NCBI GenBank assembly: GCA_014607495.2
Contig: CP053153.1
Coordinates: forward strand, 8,618,001-8,682,000
DNA length: 64,000 nt
Direction: 5' to 3'
Origin: Carposina sasakii
Lineage: Eukaryota > Arthropoda > Insecta > Lepidoptera > Carposinidae
The translations under genes and the position numbers were made by a program. This document shows, one piece after another, positions 11,096 to 22,381 of the stretch. Position 1 is the first letter of the stretch. Each line of letters begins with the position of its first letter. The notes beneath the pieces are model-generated. The model was not told where the DNA came from. It ran no database searches and worked only from the letters and a program-made list of their open reading frames with translations.

Positions 11096-11609
11096 TATTA
11101 TAAATAAACTAACTTCGAGCACTACAACATTGGTCTCTTCAAAGCTAGAGTGAATAGGCACTTTATAGGCAAACATGTACCACCTTGGGCCGCATCTTGT
11201 TTAACATCAGGCACGATTGCGGTAAAATGTCTGCCTATCTAATTGTAAAAAAAAACTTTCTTACGCATTTCTAATATTAGCTAGGATATAGTACGCTAAA
11301 TGTTACCGACAATCTGTATAATCAGGTATTGTTTACAATACCTAGGCAAAGTATAGAATACCTAAAACGTGTAGGTAATGAATGAAATATTACTTAATTT
11401 ATACTTTGCCTAGGTTTTCTATGCAATACCGAATTAGCAGCCGATAATGTCTATAAAAGAAGAGTTTCTGAAATTATTTAGGAAATCTATAAAATATTAT
11501 TTAACAAAAATTCCTTCTGCTGTCGCGACACGCTCGCTACGCTCGCTCGGCTCGTGCGTTGTTTTTGTTGAATATTTTAACAGTGCTATTATAACCTAAC
11601 CTAATCTAC

Positions 11610-11870
11610 AGATATAATAAAAATTTTACGGATCGCTGTCTGTACATGGAAGATATATGAGAAAAAAATATTATAGGAGACCATTATCAACGCAATAGTA
11701 CCCAAAATAATTATGTTTGTAATTTTTGTCTGTGTCTGTGCGTTTATGCACGCTGATCTCAGAAACGGTTGAACCGATTTCAAAGCAGTTGTCAGGAATA
11801 TATTGTGACATCAATATTCGTTCCCTAGTTGGAAAGATCTAAGCATACATAGGGACGGATAGACAGCGGC
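11610..11870 (+). mobile_element. Helitron-related long-variant fragment
   Basis: Reverse complement of the inner part of the repeats at 20524, 25738 and 56909. It shares GTACATGGAAGATATATGAG, TATAGGAGACC and the AACGGTTGAACCGATTT segment. The CTAG terminus is missing. Confidence 0.6.
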
Positions 11871-11943
11871 AAGCGACTTTGTTTTATAATATGTAGTGAT
11901 AATATAAAAGTTTTTTCTTTTAATTTTATAATTGGAATTTTAC

Positions 11944-12240
11944 GATGGGGTTGCGTCGTTTAATTACGGAGTTTCTATGGCCACATTCCAGCTCTATCAT
12001 TAGATGATGGTTAACAACTAGTATCAAAGTACTCGTCAAGACGAATTAAACGAGCCCAAACTCGATGGGGTTGTGTCGTTAAATTACGGAGATTTCTATG
12101 GCAACCTTCCAGCTCCATTATCAGACCTTGATCACCATATAGTATAAAAGAAGTCATCAAGTCGAATCGAATGAGCCCAAACTTGATGGGGTTAATTACG
12201 GACTTTCTGTCCACCTTCCAGCTCTGTCATCAGATCAGCT
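11944..12240. repeat. ~120-bp tandem repeat, ~2.5 units
   Basis: GATGGGGTT begins units at 11944, 12064 and 12185. Shared phrases include AATTACGGA and TTCCAGCTC. The minus ORF at 12011-12214 only follows the repeat. Confidence 0.7.
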
Positions 12241-12379
12241 CTATGTTGTGATAATATTGTATTGATATCCGATTTATAGTACATGCATGCAAAATTTTAG
12301 CTCAATCGGAAGCCAGGAAGTGGATCAAATTTAACTTGGACGATTTGAGCTTGTAAAAAGCTTCATATTTTTATGCATA

Positions 12380-12766
12380 CAGGGTGATTTTTGGTCGTCA
12401 ACGTTTCCGAAAACTACGGAATCTCCTCATCATCACGATCATTTTTCTCCATGGAAGCATACCTGGGAAGTGTCTGGTTTCCAAAATATTAGGGTCCAAA
12501 GTTGAGTAAATAGACTGCGTTTTTCTGCATAAATGCACATAGACGCGCGTAGCAGGATTTTTTCACGAAAAATAATTAATATCTGTCTATAAAAAAAACT
12601 AACATAAACACTAGACACTATAAATTTCGCACGATCAAGGAATTTAAATTTTTTTTTCAAAAAAAAATTTTTTTTTCCCAGTATTTTTTTTGCCATAAAC
12701 TTACTTTATTTCATGTATAGAATACGTACCCTTCGTTAAAGGTGGCCACAAAAAAACACCCTGTAT
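12380..12766 (+). mobile_element. Family A element, copy 4
   Basis: Full-length, TA-flanked, from CAGGGTGATTTTTGGTCGTC to AAAACACCCTG. It is very close to copy 1 apart from a longer A/T run near the middle. Confidence 0.75.
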
Positions 12767-12887
12767 ACATATATATATATTTTTTAACGTTAGTATTTTG
12801 TGTTATTTTGTATATTTTAACCTAGGCTCATTCCACAAACTTGTACAATTTCCTGGTCTAAACATGGGAATATAAATAAAAAATTAA

Positions 12888-13067
12888 AAAAACCCCCGAC
12901 CCAAAAAAAGTACAATGCAATCATTATGATATATATAAAAATTTTACCCTATAAAGATTTCCACCAAAAATAGCTAAGAACACTCTCGACCGATATACCT
13001 TTCAAACAAAAAAAAAACCGCATTAAAATCGGATTATCACACCCCGTAGTTTTTGCGTCGGGGGTTA
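12888..13067 (-). mobile_element. AACCCCCGAC-ended element, short copy
   Basis: Inverted partial copy of 9617-10080. It ends GTTTTTGCGTCGGGGGTT and contains the complement of the ACACTCTCGACYGATATACC segment. Confidence 0.6.
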
Positions 13068-13232
13068 AAAATGACAAAAAATTCACGGTAAATAAAAAAT
13101 ATTTACATGCGATTGCGACTCCTATTATTCCTATGTTCCTAATGCCAGCGATAAGGTAAGGTAAGGTAATTCTTACAATTTTATACTTTATTTAAATAGC
13201 ATTAGAGTTATTTTCCTTGATAAATATTTTTT

Positions 13233-13269
13233 GTTGTGTGTGCGCGTGTGTGTGTGTGTGTGTGTGTGT
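13233..13269. repeat. (GT)n microsatellite
   Basis: About 18 GT/GC dinucleotides, mostly pure GT. Confidence 0.9.
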
Positions 13270-13319
13270 AGTTAACAGAACTGTGTGATTGGATTATTGC
13301 TTTAACGTAAATGGCTATA

Positions 13320-13787
13320 CAGGGTGTTTGTGACAGCCAGGCAAATGTTGATACCATGACTTCAGACCATGATTCTCAGGCGGAAAACACTGAAAATTTT
13401 CGCAGAAAAATTCCAAAATTTTACCGATTTTTTTTCATATATTAAGGAAAAAATAATTTAGTTCGTTTAATTAGGCCCAATGACTTGAAAATCAAATTTT
13501 AACCAAAAGATGATTATCCAAAACAAAAGTTTTCTTCAAAAAAGTTCAAATAACTGATCAACCCTAATGGAGACTCATAAGTGATCCAAAAAACAGCACT
13601 CACACAATAACCAATAAGCCCATTTAATCAGTCACAGGATCGCCCGATACAATTGGCGCGGAGAGAAAAGATTACTAAAAATCAAATCAACAATACATTT
13701 CCTGCAAGTAATAACACTGTCGTATAACTTAACACAATGGTACTTGTTCAGCATTTCAGTATTTGCCTGCCTGTCACCCACACCCTG
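13320..13787 (-). mobile_element. Family B element (CAGGGTG ends, GTGACAGCCAGGCAAAT), copy 1
   Basis: TA-flanked, ~468 bp. Both ends carry an inverted pair of CAGGGTG plus TGACAGCCAGGCAAAT-like sequence. A full copy lies at 26876-27338 in the opposite orientation, and partial copies at 59205 and 61097. No coding capacity. The ends match those of family A, which suggests the same class of transposase. Confidence 0.75.
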
Positions 13788-14076
13788 TATGTCAGAATCG
13801 GGTGCAAATGTGTACAACTTTAATACTAAGATATAAGGTTTAACTTAACAAACTTGTTACCCAACTTACGTCTTTTTAATTAACAGCAACTCCAACAGTT
13901 TACATCTCTATAAGTACGTATAAAGTATTGATACGGAGACATCGATTAATGCTTGATGTAGTATGAGACTGTGCATCTACCATTATATTTGATCGAAGTG
14001 GAAATATGAATGTTTTTCGATTTTATTTCCCATGAGTTCGAACTAGGTCGAGTACACCAAAAATAATAAATATTAC

Positions 14077-14157
14077 TAGCGTGGGCGCAAGCGACATAGA
14101 CCCTGCGTCGTCGGCGCACAGCGCGGTACTGAGCGCCAGCAGGCACGAAGTTACCAT
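14077..14157 (-). CDS. Possible signal-peptide first exon (weak)
   Basis: In a GC-richer patch, the minus strand has an ATG at 14157-14155 reading MVTSCLLALSTALCADDAG, which looks like a cleavable signal peptide. A GTAATA donor candidate follows at 14076. The frame stays open about 44 codons without splicing. No matching second exon was recognised to its left, so this may be chance. It would fit the start of a second secreted-protein gene divergent from the cuticle gene. Confidence 0.2.
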
Positions 14158-14895
14158 TTAATGCTATTCAGAGAGCGTTAGAGTAGAATATCGCTTGCGC
14201 ACTTAACATCTGATTGAGCTCAGAAGTAAAGGGCGTAAGTCTCAAAAAGATTTTTGTTAATTGTGTGTTCAATTATGATTGTTTTTTTTATTTTGGCTTT
14301 ACAAAAGATCACTATCATTATTATCTTGACATCCGAATTTATTTTAAACGCCTATCTCAAGTAATAGCCGAAATAAATGGAAAAATGTCTAAAAAAACAT
14401 GTTGATTTCAAAAAACAAAACTATCGAGCGAAAGTCATTAAATCATGTTTTTGGCTTTACATAACATAGTTAAGGGTACTAAGAATATACTGTAAAAGTT
14501 TCACATTAAACAAACATGCACCCTCTTCAGCATATTACATCAAAATGATGCTAAATAACGTCTGCTTCCTCTTAATTCCCTAAATACAAACGTAAGTCGA
14601 ATGCCGAATTAGCTTCAAGAATAACATTATGAATAGTCTTGTAGCGAAATAGATACCATTTTCTATTAAAGTTCTAATAAAAATTAATATTGCTGGGGGG
14701 AAAATAAGGTTTTGACGGTTGGAAAATATTCAAAACACCAAACGGTCAGTCGCAGATTTGATGAGATTTCATCCTTTATTTAGTGCGTTCGTTAAATGAC
14801 GTTAACTGCTATATGTGGATGCGTATCGTTAACATTGCGAACTACCCTGTCGCTCGTGACCATATTTTGATAGGCAATCTGTACTAAAAACCATA

Positions 14896-15362
14896 ATTCG
14901 AGAGACTAATTTGACAAGCAAGTGACAGATGAAGGGTTACCAGAATTAGAAGAAATTAAATAGTGACGTTACAGTCGATATCGATAATTGTCGATTAGAT
15001 TATAATCAAGTAAGGCTTGACTGTTTAAATTGACAAAATTTCATATTATACTTAGTTAATTTTAACTACAATGAAGAATAAGTGCTAATGCTGGAACCCA
15101 AAAACTGATGTACGAATTGCAAAAACGTTCCGTAAAAGTGATGTTAATAAATAATATTACGAAATCCAAATGTACAAACAACCTTTTTTCTTGAATTGTA
15201 TTGTAATATTATACCTCAAACTCTTAATTGATTAACAAATTGATTGTTTTAATAAAAATATATACGTAAAATACCTACTAATCTGTATTTTATAATATCG
15301 ATACGAACAGCACTAGCCCGGCAACACTTGTGCAAAATGAACTGTCAAACTAGTCTCTCGAA
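14896..15362. mobile_element. TIR element (ATTCGAGAGACTARTTTGACA ends)
   Basis: The left end ATTCGAGAGACTAATTTGAC is mirrored at the right by GTCAAACTAGTCTCTCGAAT. Span is 467 bp with no ORF. A clear target duplication is not visible. Confidence 0.65.
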
Positions 15363-15372
15363 TGATTGTTTC

Positions 15373-15766
15373 TTTTTTTTTTTAGTTTATCCTGAAGGAA
15401 AGGCAAGGGGAACTAAGCCCATACAGCCATTGTCTTTAGTAAATGATTTCTGAATGTAATGATAGATGATGATGATGACGATGAATGGAAACGTCGAGAA
15501 AATCCTCAAGAATAAGTGTAAAGTTAGTCAAAATGAAAAATAATTACAAAATCAACTTACGTACATGAAGAGATCGTATTCCGGCTAAAGTTTTACTCAG
15601 CTTACCTGCGTATAAAACCATGCACACACACTAGATTCACATCACAAGTAATCAAAATATAACTTATTTACCAGAAAACATCACTTTACGGACACATGCA
15701 AGCCATTTACAAATATTTTTTGATTTTCACAAGAAAATTAAAATTTAAGCTTTTCCCGCCGAATCC
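15373..15766 (-). mobile_element. Poly(A)-tailed retroposon with 14-bp target duplication
   Basis: CGAATGATTGTTTC occurs at 15359-15372 and again at 15767-15780, and an 11-base T run starts immediately after the first copy. On the minus strand this is a ~394-bp insert ending in poly(A) within a direct duplication, the signature of LINE-machinery retroposition. There is no A/B box and no recognisable protein. It could be a SINE of unknown origin, a truncated LINE or a processed retrocopy. Confidence 0.75.
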
Positions 15767-16484
15767 CGAATGATTGTTTCAAGTATATGTAGTAGATTAT
15801 ATAAATTATTCTCCTAATCGTAAATGTATGTAATAAAGAGGTTTTATTCAATAAACAGATGAGGGTCGTACATCTGCAGAAGGTTCTCATACTATACTAT
15901 GAATATTACATTTACTAATGAAATGTATTACACGTTACTTCCTAAATCAACGTATTCGATCGTTTTACTTAAGGTTAAATTTACGCTTTGGCTAACCGCA
16001 TTGGATAGTTAATGAGAACCTTTGAAAGAGGAACGTTCTAAAGCCCAATGTAATAAACATGTAAATGTCCAGTTTATATGAACATATTCTTTAGTTGCTC
16101 AGAAATGTTCATTCATGGTACATATATGGAAAACGAAATATTCAGAATTGAAAAAATTCTACCGTGGCTATGGGAAAAAATGAAAATGTAAATAATGAAA
16201 AAAATAAGTACAACTTATTATCGAATTTCCATCTTTTTCATTCTGAATTGTGTCGTTCGTTGCTGAAAGAAATATATTTTGATTCTTTCGCGGACAGTCA
16301 CAGATTACATACCTAAAGCTTGAAAATATTTAAAAAAATTATTCCCAACATATAGTACCTGGGCAAGTGAGAAACCTCTATTATTGAGATAAGTACCTAA
16401 ATAGATATGTTTTCATTTTTGTTCCGGTACTTAATAGTGGTTTATAATTTTATTAATATCCATCTTTTCGTAACGATGTAGGGC

Positions 16485-16555
16485 TCGGGGTGGTGGGCGA
16501 ATCCTCGATGGAAATTTGAACTTCCGAATAGTGACGCCTGATACAATTAAATATT
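16485..16555 (+). mobile_element. Penelope-like element tail fragment
   Basis: GGTGGTGGGCGAATCC followed by TTTGAACTTCCGAATAGTGA and GCCTGATACAATT matches the terminal-repeat tails at 35640, 41670 and 50530. Confidence 0.6.
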
Positions 16556-16612
16556 TAACACAGTGATTTAATAGTCATCGATTTACCTACCTGTGTAAAA
16601 TCCTGGAAACCA

Positions 16613-16682
16613 AATCATTGAGTAAGGTTCAAAAAGTCCCATTAGACAAGAATTAACACTCTTTGAACTTTACTCAATGATT
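16613..16682. other. Hairpin, 25-bp stem and 20-nt loop
   Basis: AATCATTGAGTAAGGTTCAA at 16613 pairs with its near-complement ending at 16682 (one G-U, one mismatch). The 70-nt size suits a pre-miRNA-like structure, but no known miRNA is recognised. Confidence 0.4.
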
Positions 16683-17514
16683 AGCTCGATCAACAACTTT
16701 CCGATTCAGCGATTCCCTGTATAAGTGAGACATTTTACCAGGTTCGAAATTTTACATAGATACAAATATCTACATCATTTTATTAATATTCCCAACTCTA
16801 TAAATGGAACGGTAAGTAGGTACATTGCAACTTCACTCTATGTATACAAAGAGTCTCATCATTAAAGAAGGCCCGCTCTTTAAAAGAAACAACTGTGACT
16901 TTAAACTTTTCTAATTTGTAAACTAGGCAAATAACAACCTATATAAATGGTACAAACTTCTCCGTCCTTTGAGTAACAATAAACCAGGTTTCACTTATTA
17001 TGAAAGGTCCATTGATAGAAGGACACAGAGGAGGTGGCTTAACTGCGATTGTTCATAGGAAATAGTATCGCTGTAGCACGGGTCACGGGCGGAAAGGATT
17101 AGTGAGATACTATGTCAACCAGTGATTAACCACACTGCGTATAGGTAATCAACATAGGCGATTGTAGGTCTTCATTTATTATCCTACCATCTCTACGCCC
17201 ATCCTCCATGTTCAGACCAATTTCAAATTCAGCCAAGTAACAGTCTGTAATAATTGCGTAGGAAAAGTTGTAGACTTGGTTCTGGACAAGTCAAGTTGGC
17301 AAGTAAAATCGTACATCTGTCGGCACTAGCCACGCATAAATCTAAATCTAAATCATTGAACATACATACATAGCCAACTATAGAGAACCTATCCACGAAT
17401 TTCGAGACTTGATATCATTATTTTTCCAGATAGGAAAGACTCAGGAATGATGTTATAGCATATATACTTATCTATGTATTTATATACCGTTGCTTAGTAC
17501 CCACGACATAAGAC

Positions 17515-17600
17515 CTTAGGGATCTTAGTGTGGGACTAGGTCAATGTGTTGTAAAGTGTGTGAATAAATAAAAAAAAAATATATAAAAAAATATATATAT
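17515..17600 (+). repeat. Retroposon tail fragment and A/T microsatellite
   Basis: GGGATCTTAGTGTGGGACTA, as at 10970, is followed by GTGTGTGAATAAATAAAAA and an (AT)n run. It resembles a LINE or SINE 3' end. Confidence 0.5.
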
Positions 17601-18566
17601 ATATCACACCTTTATGTGCAGGCACTACTTTGTCCAATAAACTTTCTATATACCTACTACACTGGTACATGTTCCCAAATTAGTTAAGTTACCTGTAGGT
17701 TTCGCTTCGCCTGCTCTAATCAAAGTTTCTTTGAACTTGGTAATTCAAAGAGAGTTGAATTCATGTATCAGGCGATTCTAAAGCACACAAACTAATTCCT
17801 ACTAATATTATTAAGTTTGTAAGAATATGGGCGAAATAAGTAAAGGCCGTCGACTTCCCAAAATGCTTACGGAAACGGAAATCCTTTCTTATTGCTCCCC
17901 TACACTCCAAAAAAAAAAAATATATATATATATATTTACCTAAATACCCTAATTCCTATGCGTCGTGAATCAGTTGCGGCGGTAAAGAAGAGTTTAATTT
18001 TGTGTGTTTGGAATGACGTCCATTGAAATTTTTTCAATTATTTTCATTTATCAAATTGAATTTGTTATAACATCCAAGGTATTTTAACTTTTTAAAGCAT
18101 TTTAATCCAATAATCAATAAATTATAAATTAATAAGTTTCGAAACCATGAATTTATATTAGTATACCCCATTTGCTACCATATAAGTACAGAGATATTAC
18201 CAGAAACAGAGACATACTCGTATAGACCAACAAGTGACCCGCCCGGCGTTGCAGCTATGCATGTACAACAAACCTTCCACTTGAAACACTATCTATTTAA
18301 AAAAACCGCATCAATATCCGTTGCGTAGTTTAAAAGACCTAAGCATATATGGACAGACAGACAGCGGGAGCAACTTTGTTTTATACTATGTTATAATTAC
18401 GAGTAGAGCCGATATTTTATACAATCCTATTGGTTATCAACTCCGTTTCTCAGTGGACACCTTTACAGCCTTAAGTCCTTTAACTATAAAATTTGGTATG
18501 AACTATGAATACGTTTCAACTATGAAAAATACCTAATATTATAAGTATTTGAGTAAATATACCTAC

Positions 18567-18943
18567 AGGATGTTTTTTCGTTGCCACCCTTACCGAAGGG
18601 TACGTACTCTATACATCAAATAAAGTAAGTTTATGCCAAAAATAATCCTGGGAAACGATGTAAATGTTTTGATTTTATTTAATTAATAGATCGGGCGAAA
18701 TTTATAGTGTCACGTGTTTATGCTAGTTTTTCATAGACATATATTAATTATTTCTCGTGAAAAAATCTTGCTACACGCGTCAATATGCATTTATGCAAAA
18801 AAACGCACTCTATTTACTCAACTTTGGACCGTAATATTTTGAAAACCAGACACTTCCCAGGTATGCTTCCGTGGAGAAAAATGATCGTGATGATGAGGAG
18901 ATTCCGTAGTTTTCGGGAACGTTGACGACCAAAAATCTGCCTG
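18567..18943 (-). mobile_element. Family A element, copy 5
   Basis: TA-flanked reverse copy from CAGGATGTTTTTTCGTTGCC to GACGACCAAAAATCTGCCTG. Confidence 0.75.
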
Positions 18944-19452
18944 TATACATATGGGTAGGTCATAAGTCATAGACACATGTAAGTATTAAACATCCTATTC
19001 TTTTATTGCGTAAATAAGTTAAGTAGACTCTACGGATATCCACAGAGAGTGGCCGTTAGATGCTCGCATATTACCTATATGTATATTATACATCGCCATT
19101 TATGTAGTAATTTATTTTTATAAACCCTTAAAGTCCCTTAGATTACAACCTTAACATTTAACTTAAACACACTCGTAAACATGGCTACAAAAGTGTAAAT
19201 TACATGCAAATGGACAATTTAGCATAATATGCCAAATGCTAAAAGTATAGATAAGAGGGAATTATCGTAAATCTGTTTTATTCACTGCTCATATAGGACT
19301 TATAAATCCTTCCGAAGAATTTTGCCAAAGGAGTCGGCACACATATGCGGGCCGCGTGCCCACGAGACTGTCGCAAGGAAACTATACGAGCCTTCGTCAC
19401 CGAAAAACACCCACACATCGCCGGAACATAGTCGTATACGTTTAAGAAGTAA

Positions 19453-19517
19453 TATAAGAGGCGCATCTTCGGCTTTGCACATTTTAGTATAACGGCCGGT
19501 CGCCGAGAGCGGGTCAA
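19453..19517 (+). promoter_or_regulatory. Putative core promoter of the cuticle gene
   Basis: TATAAGAG at 19453-19460 lies about 33 bp upstream of TTTAGTAT (A at 19486), an initiator-like site. GGTCA at 19512 fits the DPE consensus one base off the usual position. The surrounding 19270-19640 is clearly GC-richer than its flanks. This would give a 5' UTR of about 135 nt. The minus-strand ORFs at 19278-19517 are by-products of the base composition. Confidence 0.45.
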
Positions 19518-19620
19518 TTGGCGAATTTTTGCAAACCGCTCCGAGTGAAGAAGCTTTTAGTTCTTTTTTGTGAATTGCGAATATTTAGGATAGAGGCGGC
19601 CGGAACGGCCCACACCGGCC

Positions 19621-19650
19621 ATGGGGCCAGGAAAGTTTATTTTAGTTTTG
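19621..19650 (+). CDS. Exon 1: start codon and first half of signal peptide
   Basis: ATG at 19621 sits in a strong context (ACCGGCCATGG) and encodes MGPGKFILVL, followed directly by a good donor GTAAGT at 19651. The exon ends in phase 0. Exon 2 begins in phase 0 with ASLALTVVSD, so together they make a standard signal peptide with cleavage likely after VVS or nearby. Very short first exons encoding part of the signal peptide, followed by a long intron, are usual for insect cuticular protein genes. The main doubt is that an alternative first exon elsewhere in the intron could also splice to exon 2. Confidence 0.75.
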
Positions 19651-20094
19651 GTAAGTTTTTTTTGCAGTTTATTATTTTTTTATATTTGGTTGGTGTGATA
19701 ACTCTGAAAGCTATGTTTATCTGTATTATAATATTTATTTTTAATTAATTGTAAAAGTATCGCAAAGTGCATTAAGTACTCAATATAAGTATTCAGTATT
19801 AATAGTTAAATTGCTTTTCTATAACAAATCAAATAGAACCTGGCTATATCACACCCGAGGTTAAATAAATTCATAAAACAGGTCATTTCATTTTATAACC
19901 TAGTACTTATAATATTTGATTTACTTGAAACTTTCTTATGGTCAAATACCATTCATTTTCTAATAAACGTATTATTAGAAAATAATGGCAAGTAGGTAAG
20001 TACCTAAAACTGATTTGAAAATAAGGATATGAGTAGATATCCTTAATGTGAATATTGATATCGTTGATGTTATCATAATTGCTAGGTAATATAC

Positions 20095-20485
20095 AGGATG
20101 TTTTTTTGTGGCCACCTTTAACGAAGGGTACGTATTCTATACATGAAATAAAGTAAGTTTATGCCAAAAAAAATGCTGGGAAATAAAAATTTTTTTTTTG
20201 AAAAAAAAATTTAAATTCCTTGATTGTGCGAAATTTATAGTGTCTAGTGTTTATGTTAGTTTTTTCATAGACAGATATTAATTATTTTTCGTGAAAAAAA
20301 TCCTGCTACGCGCGTCTATGTGCATTTAGGTATGCAGAAAAACGCAGTCTATTTACTCAACTTTGGACCCTAATATTTTGGAAACCAGACACTTCCCAGG
20401 TATGCTTCCATGGAGAAAAATGATCGTGATGATGAGGAGATTCCGTAGTTTTCGGGAACGTTGACGACCAAAAATCATCCTGTAT
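20095..20485 (-). mobile_element. Family A element, copy 6
   Basis: TA-flanked reverse copy from CAGGATGTTTTTTTGTGGCC to GACGACCAAAAATCATCCTG. It lies in intron 1 about 440 bp after exon 1. Confidence 0.75.
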
Positions 20486-20523
20486 AAATATTCACAAGAA
20501 AATAATAATGAATTTATTCTGAA

Positions 20524-20855
20524 CTAGTGGACGCCCGCGACTCCGTCCGCGTGGACTACAGAAAAAACAAAATGTCGAAATTATCCGGGATAAAAACATT
20601 TTCCCGGGATAAAAAATACCCTAAATGTTAAGTGGGACCTGTCACAATATATTTCTGAAAACTGTATCGAAATCGGTTCAGCCGTTTTTGAGATTAGCGT
20701 GCAAAAACGCACAGACAAACCGACAAACAGACAAAAATTTCAAAAATCATTCTTTTGGGTACTATTACGTTGATAAAGGTCTCCTATAATATTTTTTCTC
20801 ATATATCTTCCATGTACAGACAGCGATCCCTTAGATCTTTATTATATGTATAGAT
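20524..20855 (-). mobile_element. Helitron-like element, long variant
   Basis: It begins CTAGTGGACGCCCGCGACTC, the reverse complement of the CTAG 3' terminus. It contains the paired TCCGGGATAAAAACATTTTC and CCCGGGATAAAAAATA phrases and ends near TATATGTATAGAT. Closely similar copies lie at 25738 and 56909. The expected 5' TC start is not obvious, so the far end may be truncated or chimeric. Confidence 0.65.
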
Positions 20856-21212
20856 TAATTTAAATTATAAAAGAACACAAATCACGATTTTCCTATAATA
20901 ATGTTTTTTTTTCGCATTATACCTATGTAAATTTTGAGGTACATACTTAGATAATTTAAAAAAATGCAATTCGTAGCACACGTTTTTTAAATCATCAAAC
21001 AAATCACTTATCAATAAGAATCCATGAATGGGAGATTATTCCCCTGAATCCCGTAACCTTCACCCGTACAGAAATCCCGTAGTCAACTGATATAAAATCT
21101 GTTCATCCTACGGGTAATAAATCACGTCAACCTGTCGAACATTATTTAGTACGCTTCAAAAAATATTTCCCAGAGTGATTTATATGGACTGTATCTTGGT
21201 CTGACTTGATGC

Positions 21213-21445
21213 GGTGCTGTGGTGCGGGGCTTCATTGGAATACATCAGCTGCATCTCCTTCCGTGCATGAAGTAACTAAAAGTCGACTAAGGAACTCGAG
21301 TCTGAGACAATCTTAGGCGAGGAACTAGCAACTTTGAGCTGATCACTCATCTGTCCCCGCTATGCTAAACGTGGCTATAGGATCTCCCTTATGATCGTGC
21401 AGTTCTGGCCACCCTATTTCGGGAAATCAGCCCTGACCAAGATAC
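21213..21445 (-). repeat. Dispersed repeat, inverted relative to 24962-25160
   Basis: It shares CATCAGCTGCATCTCCTTCC, the complement of GATCGTGCAGTTCTGG-like sequence, and the ATTTCGGGAA phrase with 24962-25160. Probably a retroelement fragment. No ORF. Confidence 0.45.
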
Positions 21446-21996
21446 CATATAGGTTTTCTTGTATCTTGGTCAATAAGCATACCTATATAATATAAAGCTT
21501 TCTCAGGTGGCTTTTTGGAGCGCATTGAAAAACATGTTTCCTTGTTGACATTTCTCTCTAGCCGTTTGTTTCTGATATCTATGCTCTCTAGTTTACTAAA
21601 TATTTGGTTAAGTTGCTTTTAAATTATATTAAAGGATGTTCGTTCCTTTAACATGAGATTTGGGGTAACATTTTTTTCACTTCCAATGTTCCTAAACTTT
21701 TATCCTTATAAAAATTGTATTGTTTCAAAGTTATTGGAAGAAAAATATATTCGATTGATAGACCTAAGGTTAAAAAAGTACTTTTTTTTTAAACTGCTGT
21801 TCTATACAAACTTGAATACTTACCTACTGCACAAAAATTTTATTTACTTATTAGCAAATTTTTTCCATGATTTCAAGTTGGTTAGTAAAAGTTGATTCTT
21901 TCAACTTACCTAGTTTACGTCTCGTTTAAAAAATAAATAATCTAATCTTAACACCATACATACTTTAAAACACCTTACCTATACCTACATACATAC

Positions 21997-22381
21997 AGGT
22001 GATTTTTGGTCTTTAACGTTCCCGAAAACTACGGAATCTCCTCATCATTACGATCATTTGAAGTTATCCATGGAATCATACCTGGGAAGTGTCTGGTTCC
22101 CAAGATATTGGGGTCCAAAGTTAAGTAAATAAACTGCGTTTTTCTGCATAAATGCACATTGACGCGCATAGCAAGATATTTTCACGAGAAATAATTAATA
22201 TCTGTCTATGAAAAAACTAGCATAAGCACTGGACACTATAAATTTCACCCGATGAAATAATTTAATTTTTTTTTTTTATTTACATAGTTTCCTAGCATTT
22301 TTTTGGCATAAAATTACTTTATTTGATGTATACAGTAGGTACGTACCCTTCGTTAAGGGTGGCAACGAAAAACACCCTGTA
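21997..22381 (+). mobile_element. Family A element, copy 7
   Basis: Runs from GTGATTTTTGGTCTTTAACG to GGCAACGAAAAACACCCTG, flanked by TA. It has a small insertion (AAGTT) near the ATCATTTGAAG segment. Confidence 0.7.

Larger units (their letters stand above)
15781..17514. other. Gene-free stretch with one pre-miRNA-sized hairpin
   Basis: No exon is recognised. It contains a Penelope-tail fragment (about 16485-16555) and the hairpin at 16613-16682. Confidence 0.45.

Noticed and set aside
19278..19517. 79-codon minus ORF upstream of exon 1
   Set aside because: It lies in a GC-rich promoter patch. No domain, and a second overlapping minus frame is also open, as expected from composition.
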